Source of the DNA: Terasakiella pusilla DSM 6293
GTDB lineage: Bacteria; Pseudomonadota; Alphaproteobacteria; Rhodospirillales; Terasakiellaceae
Assembly (NCBI RefSeq): GCF_000688235.1
Contig: NZ_JHYO01000008.1
Coordinates: 78,805 to 142,804 of the forward strand
DNA length: 64,000 nt
Direction: 5' to 3'
Shown: one piece after another, positions 58,002 to 64,000 of the stretch
Layout: every line of letters begins with the position of its first letter
How positions within the stretch are numbered: the first letter of the stretch is position 1
Notes under the pieces: model-generated
Told to the model about the DNA's origin: nothing
Seen by the model: only the letters and a program-made list of their open reading frames with translations
Databases searched by the model: none
Made by a program: the position numbers and the translations under genes

Positions 58002-58949
58002 CTAATCCGCCACCGAACAGGACCCGCCCCCCAACACGCAGAATTTTGCGCAGTGGGGGTGGTTCAGTTTCACCGCCTCTTCGGCTTCGCACAAACTTTC
58101 GCCCATGACAAACTGTGTGTCATACGGCAACAAGGTGCAGGGCATAACGACGGGGCCGTCATCGCCTTTGCGTTTGACCACCATGCGCGAGGTCGCACAC
58201 ATCATCGCATCCGGCCGGATCCCCAGAATGTCCCAACAGGCAACCGTAATTTCCGGCACGTCGGCCTGTTCATCCATTTCGGGGAACAGGACCAGCGCCA
58301 TCGGGTCCAACGCATCAACGGGGATGCCTTCGCGCGCAAACATCGCCGCATAGCCCGCCCGTTCCTGCACTTCATCTTCATGCCAGAAGGTGCGGCCCGC
58401 GACCGCCATGTTAAATCCATTCTCCACCAGCCAGCGCACGCCTTCAATCATCGGCGCCCATGTGCCAACGCCGCGCAGCTCTTCATGACGAGCTGGGGTA
58501 AAGTGATCTATGGAAATCCGCAACGACAGCTTGTCACCGAACTGATCTTTTAGGGCCAATAGCTCGGCCTTTTTATGGTGCATGGGCTTCATGGCGTTAC
58601 TCAGTACCAGCACCTCAAAGCCCGCGGCCAGACAGTCCGATAAAATCGCGATCATGTCCGGGTTCATAAAGGGCTCCCCGCCTGTGAAGCCGATTTCCTT
58701 GACCGCAAGTTTGCGATCCTTAATTTCTTGCAAATAAGGGCGGACTTCGTCGCGGGTAATATAGGCCAGCTTATCATTGGTCGGGCTGGACTCCATAAAG
58801 CAGCCTTTGCAGGTGATGTTGCACAGACTGCCCGTGTTAAACCACAGCGTATGGAGGTGGCTTAAGCGCACCAGCGCACGGGTTTCGCCCTTGGCGGTGA
58901 TGTCGGGATGTTCAAACTTTCGATACTGAATAGGCGTGTCCACAGTCAC
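58002..58949 (-). CDS. Radical SAM protein of unknown substrate
   Basis: Radical SAM enzyme of 315 residues. The 4Fe-4S cluster motif C-x3-C-x2-C is at Cys43, Cys47 and Cys50 in SLCNITCKGCFMESSP. GFTGGEPFMNP is the GGE-type SAM-binding loop, and SLRISIDHF also fits. Further cysteines near the C terminus (MMCATSRM, VMPCTLLPYD, CAKFC and GGGSCSV) could hold a second cluster. It starts at a GTG; another GTG two codons later has better distance to AAGGA. I do not recognise its substrate. It is convergent with the rRNA methylase and lies downstream of ccrM. Confidence 0.85.
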   Translation of the reverse strand: MTVDTPIQYRKFEHPDITAKGETRALVRLSHLHTLWFNTGSLCNITCKGCFMESSPTNDKLAYITRDEVRPYLQEIKDRKLAVKEIGFTGGEPFMNPDMIAILSDCLAAGFEVLVLSNAMKPMHHKKAELLALKDQFGDKLSLRISIDHFTPARHEELRGVGTWAPMIEGVRWLVENGFNMAVAGRTFWHEDEVQERAGYAAMFAREGIPVDALDPMALVLFPEMDEQADVPEITVACWDILGIRPDAMMCATSRMVVKRKGDDGPVVMPCTLLPYDTQFVMGESLCEAEEAVKLNHPHCAKFCVLGGGSCSVAD

Positions 58950-59036
58950 ATGTCCTTTATTTTGCGTCTTCCCAGAGTATCGAACGGGGCGATGAAGTCC
59001 AATTCAAAAAAACGTGAACACCTCCCCCCAATAAGT

Positions 59037-59067
59037 AAGGGCTCGACATTCTGTCGAGCCCTCCTTT
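59037..59067. terminator. Hairpin terminator after ccrM
   Basis: A perfect 10-base stem GGGCTCGACA (59039-59048) / TGTCGAGCCC (59052-59061) with a TTC loop. It stands between the end of ccrM and the start of the radical SAM gene. The T-run on the minus strand is broken (TTACTTATT), so it may also act as an mRNA end stabiliser. Confidence 0.65.
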
Positions 59068-59126
59068 CGTGCCGCGCCATTTTATGAAAACGCTAAGCAC
59101 GGCACGTATGCCTTATATTCTTTTGG

Positions 59127-60291
<1,165 letters not shown>

Positions 60292-60297
60292 TAATTA

Positions 60298-60333
60298 GAA
60301 AAGCCCCGAACACTAGGCGATTCGGGGCTTTAT
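60298..60333 (-). terminator. Terminator of the periplasmic binding protein gene
   Basis: AAAGCCCCGAA and TTCGGGGCTTT form a perfect 11-base stem with a 10-base loop, followed on the minus strand by TTTCTAATTATT. It lies 20 bases after the stop at 60354. Confidence 0.85.
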
Positions 60334-60353
60334 CTTAAAACGGAGTCGAAAAA

Positions 60354-61142
60354 TTATTTTGCAACGATCGGGGTTAAGCCATGACGCTCGGCTGCGGCCG
60401 CCAATCGACCTGATTCTTTTACGTAGCGAACGAACTTGTTAATAATCGCCAACCACTCTGTATCCCCTTTGGGCACGGCAAATGCGTAAGGGGTTGGGGC
60501 CAAAACCTCATCGGGTTCCATCAGGTGCGCCCATGTAGTCAAGGAGGCCATACGTTTACCGTACGGATAATCGGTCATAAACACGTCGGCCCGACCCGAT
60601 TCAACTTCCTGTTCACGCGCTTTAAAGCTTTCAACCACGGACAATTCGGCATGTTTCAGATACTCGCGCATAACCGGTTCCATATAAGTGCCTTTTTGGA
60701 CCACAACCACATTCCCCGGCTGATCAATATCCGACCATTTCTGGATGGCTTCATTGCGTTTCATCCCCACCGCATAAATCCCGCTAACCAAGTGCGGTTC
60801 AGCAAAATCCATGTAGGCTTTGCGATCTTCCCGAACACCCACGCCATGCATGGCGATATCACAGCGCCCGTTTTGCATATTGTCTTTCAATTCGGCAAAA
60901 GAACTGTCCACAAACTCCACTTCAACCTCAAGATATTTTGCCAATTCATAGGCCATGTCGATATCAATGCCCTCAAGCTTTCCTGTGCGCGGGTTGCGAT
61001 AGGAAATGGCAAAATAGTCCGGCCAGATGCAAACCTTCATCTCATCCAGGGTTTTCAGATCCTTCAAACGGTCCTTTGCGTGCGACGGGCTTGGCAAACA
61101 AACGAATGCACCAATAATCAGGGCGGATAAGAACTTAAACAT
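60354..61142 (-). CDS. Periplasmic solute-binding protein family 3, next to a sensor kinase
   Basis: Protein of 262 residues with a signal peptide (cleavage near SHA, residue 22) and an SBP family 3 fold. Signatures are KVCIWPDYFAISYRNP, KLEGIDIDMAYELAKYL, GRCDIAMHGVGVREDRK and PYAFAVPKGD. It probably binds an amino acid or similar small ligand in the periplasm. No permease or ATPase genes are near, and a terminator follows directly, so it is expressed alone. It is divergent from the hybrid histidine kinase, which has a periplasmic sensor domain that it might serve. Confidence 0.88.
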   Translation of the reverse strand: MFKFLSALIIGAFVCLPSPSHAKDRLKDLKTLDEMKVCIWPDYFAISYRNPRTGKLEGIDIDMAYELAKYLEVEVEFVDSSFAELKDNMQNGRCDIAMHGVGVREDRKAYMDFAEPHLVSGIYAVGMKRNEAIQKWSDIDQPGNVVVVQKGTYMEPVMREYLKHAELSVVESFKAREQEVESGRADVFMTDYPYGKRMASLTTWAHLMEPDEVLAPTPYAFAVPKGDTEWLAIINKFVRYVKESGRLAAAAERHGLTPIVAK

Positions 61143-61201
61143 ATTTTACCTTTTATTTTCTTTTACCGTGTAGAACTTCAGGATAAACATAATACATATA
61201 G

Positions 61202-61232
61202 GTGTGAACAGATTTAACTTTCTCTGTCACAC
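61202..61232. promoter_or_regulatory. Inverted repeat in the divergent SBP/kinase spacer
   Basis: GTGTGAACAGA (61202-61212) and TCTGTCACAC (61223-61232) are inverse copies with one bulged base, with a 10-base centre. It is about 60 bases from the binding-protein start and 42 from the kinase start. Candidate operator for both genes (inferred). Confidence 0.45.
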
Positions 61233-61274
61233 TCACTCAGTCATCGTTTGCGACGTATCTCAATCAGGTATTCC

Positions 61275-63767
61275 ATGCAGGACCAAAAATTCCGCATTTT
61301 AAAGAGTAATCGCCCACCGATCATTCGCTACATTCTCGTTTCGATCGGCATCGTGGCTCTTGCCCTTGTCATGCTATTTGCAAATTTCGCAAATGAGGTC
61401 CGAAACCGCAACACTTTAAATGACGTTTACGCCCGCATGATCGAAGAATCGATCACTCGCACATTAGAATCAGTTGAAAATAGTCTCTTCCCTATCCTCA
61501 TGGAGCTCAACGAGGATGAAAATGCACCAGTCAACTTGCATCTGCTAGAAAAAAAGATCAGAAACCTGATTTTTTTCGCACCGCACATTCGCCAACTGAT
61601 TGTTCTCAAAAATAACATTGCCGTCTATGACACCAACCGCACAGCCAAGGGGGTGCCGGATCTCAGCCATCTTGATTTTCCGGAACGTAAAAACAACCAT
61701 TACTCGGTCAGCCTGACCATTGGCAAAACCACTCAAGGCCGTTTCCTCCCCATTGAAGGCGAAGACATCCCCACCAACAGTCATCGTCAGCTTATTCCTG
61801 TCAAACTGGAACGCCAATTCCTGAACCGCATTGGCGCCTATTCCTTTATCGTTGCGCTGAACGCCAGTCACATTGACCGGATGTTCCAGCGCCTCGACCT
61901 TAATCAGCTGGATGGTTACAACCTATTGGCACTAGATGGCACGTCCATGCTGCTCGGTGCCCCCCATTACAAAGAGGCATTTATTCAATCCGCGCTTGAA
62001 AAAGTCCTTCAACAAGGGCGGGATGAAATTAGTGCTGTCGACTATTCCTACAAAATACCGATGCGTCATGCAGCTATCCGGCTGTCCAGCAAATATCCGC
62101 TGGCTGTTGTCATTGCCTCTGAACATCACGAAACAGCCGCCGTGTGGTTTGATGACAACCGCCAACTGATTTTCGCCTTGTGCAGTGCTACACTCCTGAT
62201 TGTCGCCGCCGCGTTTTTCCTGTTGATGGATTACCATCGCAACCGGCGCCTGCGAAAAGAGGTGCAACTCCTTTCCACTGCAGTCCATCAATCTCCTGTC
62301 ACCATCCTGATCACGGACAAACACGGCACCATCGAGTATGCCAACACAGCCCTAAAAGATGTCTACGGATACGACCCGGAAGATTGGATCGGTCGTACCC
62401 CCGCGATCTTAAAAAGCGGCCTGAGCGACGAGAAACTCTACAATACCCTGTGGTCCCATGTCCGCAAAGGGGTGCCATGGCAGGGTGAATTTATCAATAA
62501 AACCAAATCAGGCAAGCTGGTCCCCACCACGACTGCCGTTTCTCCGGTCATTGATGAAGATGGCAACTTCACCCATATTGTCGGAATTATCGCAGATATC
62601 ACCGCCCAAAAGCAGTTACAAGAAAAGGCCCAGGAAGCCTCCCGCCAAGCACGAAAAGCCAACGAAGCCAAATCCAACTTCCTGGCAACCATGAGCCACG
62701 AACTCCGCACCCCGATGACCGGCATCCGCGGGATCATCAACCTATTGCGCACTCAGGATGTCGGCCCCCAAGAAACCAAAAACTTCTTGGAAGACCTCGA
62801 CAAATCATCGAATGCTCTTTTGTTGTTGCTCAACGATATTCTGGACCTCTCAAAAATCGAAGCGGGCAAACTACAAATCGAAAGTCGTCCATGCAACCCG
62901 GCAGAAATCATCAAGACGGTCCTCCATCTATTTAAGGATGCGGCAGACACTAAAAACATTGTCCTCACCACCAATGCAGACACGTGCAAAGACGAATGGG
63001 TCCTGTGTGATACGTTGCGTCTGCGCCAGATCGTCTCAAACCTTTTGAGCAACGCGGTCAAATTTACCGAAGTTGGTCAGGTCGATGCGCATATGGAAGT
63101 CGTCCACAAAAATGACAAAACCTCCCTGATCACCATTCAAATCATCGACACCGGGATCGGCATGACGCCGGACCAAACCAAAAATATTTTTGAACCCTTT
63201 ACTCAGGCGGACTCCTCAACCACCCGCAAATATGGCGGCACCGGACTTGGTTTAACGATCACCAAACAACTCTGCAAGCTTTTGGGCGGTACGATATCGC
63301 TGGAAAGCCAGCACGGTGTCGGCACGACCTTTAGCGTCAGCATCCCCCTCCCAACAGCCAGTGCCCCCGCTGCAGAAGAGAACGATCAGTCCACCCTGCA
63401 GGCCCTTAACATTCTGTTGGCGGAAGACAACGCGATCAACCGCAAAGTTCTGTCCACCACCTTAAGACAAAAGGGCAACACCGTTGACAGTGCGGAAAAT
63501 GGCAAAGTCGCCGTCTCCCACGCTGCCCAAAGGCGCTATGACCTGATTCTGATGGACATGCAGATGCCAGAGATGGACGGGATGGATGCGACCAAGGTCA
63601 TCCGCGCAAGCTCACCTTATAACCAGAACACCCCGATCATTGCGCTGACCGCTGACGCCTTCCCCGAACATCACAAACGCTTTAAAGAGCTGGGAATCAA
63701 TGATGTGATCACCAAGCCGGTCAAATGGGATACCTTTGAAAGTACGATTAAACGTCACTTAAAATAA
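61275..63767 (+). CDS. Membrane-bound hybrid sensor histidine kinase
   Basis: Two-component sensor of 830 residues from ATG 61275 (AGGT seven bases upstream). Two membrane segments (about 18-38 and 298-318) enclose a periplasmic sensor of about 260 residues that resembles a double-Cache fold. A PAS domain follows (about 332-446), then HisKA with phospho-His475 in MSHELRTP. HATPase_c has NLLSNAVKF, DTGIGM and GGTGLGL. The C-terminal receiver has AEDN and the phospho-Asp in LILMDMQMPEMDG, with the conserved Lys in ITKPVKW. No cognate response regulator with an output domain is adjacent; an Hpt protein elsewhere is likely. Confidence 0.94.
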   Translation: MQDQKFRILKSNRPPIIRYILVSIGIVALALVMLFANFANEVRNRNTLNDVYARMIEESITRTLESVENSLFPILMELNEDENAPVNLHLLEKKIRNLIFFAPHIRQLIVLKNNIAVYDTNRTAKGVPDLSHLDFPERKNNHYSVSLTIGKTTQGRFLPIEGEDIPTNSHRQLIPVKLERQFLNRIGAYSFIVALNASHIDRMFQRLDLNQLDGYNLLALDGTSMLLGAPHYKEAFIQSALEKVLQQGRDEISAVDYSYKIPMRHAAIRLSSKYPLAVVIASEHHETAAVWFDDNRQLIFALCSATLLIVAAAFFLLMDYHRNRRLRKEVQLLSTAVHQSPVTILITDKHGTIEYANTALKDVYGYDPEDWIGRTPAILKSGLSDEKLYNTLWSHVRKGVPWQGEFINKTKSGKLVPTTTAVSPVIDEDGNFTHIVGIIADITAQKQLQEKAQEASRQARKANEAKSNFLATMSHELRTPMTGIRGIINLLRTQDVGPQETKNFLEDLDKSSNALLLLLNDILDLSKIEAGKLQIESRPCNPAEIIKTVLHLFKDAADTKNIVLTTNADTCKDEWVLCDTLRLRQIVSNLLSNAVKFTEVGQVDAHMEVVHKNDKTSLITIQIIDTGIGMTPDQTKNIFEPFTQADSSTTRKYGGTGLGLTITKQLCKLLGGTISLESQHGVGTTFSVSIPLPTASAPAAEENDQSTLQALNILLAEDNAINRKVLSTTLRQKGNTVDSAENGKVAVSHAAQRRYDLILMDMQMPEMDGMDATKVIRASSPYNQNTPIIALTADAFPEHHKRFKELGINDVITKPVKWDTFESTIKRHLK

Positions 63768-63768
63768 A

Positions 63769-63800
63769 AAAAAGCGGCATCTAATCCAGATGCCGCTTCA
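63769..63800 (+). terminator. Terminator of the histidine kinase gene
   Basis: AAGCGGCATCT and AGATGCCGCTT form an 11-base stem with the loop AATCC, directly after the stop. A-rich sequence on the left would make it work better for a minus-strand transcript. Confidence 0.75.
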
Positions 63801-63808
63801 GATCACTG

Positions 63809-63846
63809 ACAAACCCCGTCAATTTTGGCGGGGTTTGTTATTTTCT
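63809..63846. terminator. Second, adjacent terminator
   Basis: ACAAACCCCG (63809-63818) and CGGGGTTTGT (63829-63838) pair perfectly, followed by TATTTTCT. Together with the previous hairpin it makes a tandem terminator between the kinase and whatever lies to the right. Confidence 0.75.
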
Positions 63847-63910
63847 ATAAGGTTGTGTTTTTTTGTTCTGTTGGACATTTCTTTAAGCAGGTTGCTCCAC
63901 TGCTTCATTT

Positions 63911-64000
63911 TCAGGCATATGTGGGCGTTCCAGTGGGTAAATATCGCCATAAAAACCTGAGACGGGCTAAGATGAGGGCGATTTTCTTGATGTTTTGGGC
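63911..64000 (-). CDS. Possible C-terminal end of a transposase, cut by the window edge
   Basis: On the minus strand an open frame enters from the right edge and ends with TGA at 63911. It gives 29 residues beginning AQNIKKIALILARLRF. The phrase A-Q-N-I-K-K with the following hydrophobic helix resembles the C-terminal end of DDE transposases of IS5/IS1182-like elements. Another frame is also open here, so this call is tentative. The start and main body lie outside the window. Confidence 0.35.
   Translation of the reverse strand, partial: AQNIKKIALILARLRFLWRYLPTGTPTYA

Noticed and set aside
61202..61232. CRP/FNR-type site (TGTGA...TCACA) in the divergent spacer
   Set aside because: The half-sites are far more than 6 bases apart, so it does not fit the CRP or FNR consensus. 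It is kept only as an unassigned inverted repeat.

Overview
The window is a stretch of chromosome from an alphaproteobacterium of moderate GC content with very tightly packed genes. The main evidence is the gene order of the division and wall cluster, an F0 ATP synthase operon separated from F1 (atpI-B-E-F'-F), the mutY / DUF721 / DsbA-like / smc neighbourhood, a CcrM-type GANTC methyltransferase with a CtrA-like box in front of it, and an FtsZ with a long linker. A marine Rhodospirillales-like lineage would fit, but I cannot fix the genus. No tRNA, rRNA, CRISPR array, prophage or intact insertion sequence was seen. Only the right edge hints at a transposase.

Region by region: 1-11.9 kb is the dcw cluster (murD-ftsW-murG-murC-murB-ddl-ftsQ-ftsA-ftsZ-lpxC), mostly with overlapping start and stop codons. 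It is followed by outer-membrane assembly and DNA repair genes (bamD, recN, ligA). From 16.8-27 kb there is a mixed set: an OsmC-like protein, an acyl-ACP thioesterase, aminopeptidase N, a stand-alone BLUF blue-light sensor, a minus-strand run msrB-MATE-mltC, a secreted caspase-like protease with a lipoprotein partner, and mutY. From 27-35.3 kb come a DUF721 protein, a DsbA-like lipoprotein, smc, a divergent isochorismatase/AraC pair, a DUF427 protein, a small hypothetical and an Lrp regulator. The F0 operon lies at 35.5-38.2 kb. A SLAC1-type channel and a periplasmic binding protein precede a minus-strand corrinoid operon (cbiX-cobH fusion-cobL-cobI-cbiG/cobJ fusion-cobM, read from 47.2 down to 40.1 kb). 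phhB, a two-domain PPK2 and an EAL-GGDEF protein follow.

From 51.3-58 kb runs the most interesting operon: a GAF-SpoIIE phosphatase-ATPase kinase fusion, a STAS protein, then MlaE, MlaF, MlaD and a PqiC-like lipoprotein, ending with an RNA m5U methyltransferase. It suggests that a Mla-type lipid transporter is switched by reversible phosphorylation of its STAS subunit. The last part holds a radical SAM enzyme, ccrM with a CtrA box and GANTC sites in its leader, and a divergent pair of a periplasmic binding protein and a hybrid histidine kinase.

Apart from the protein genes, several RNA-scale structures stand out: two tandem hairpins with the same loop motif in front of atpE, a strong hairpin right after atpE, a hairpin that could hide the ribosome site of a small hypothetical gene, and inverted or direct repeats in the divergent control regions. 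All family assignments are from reading motifs; no database search was run.
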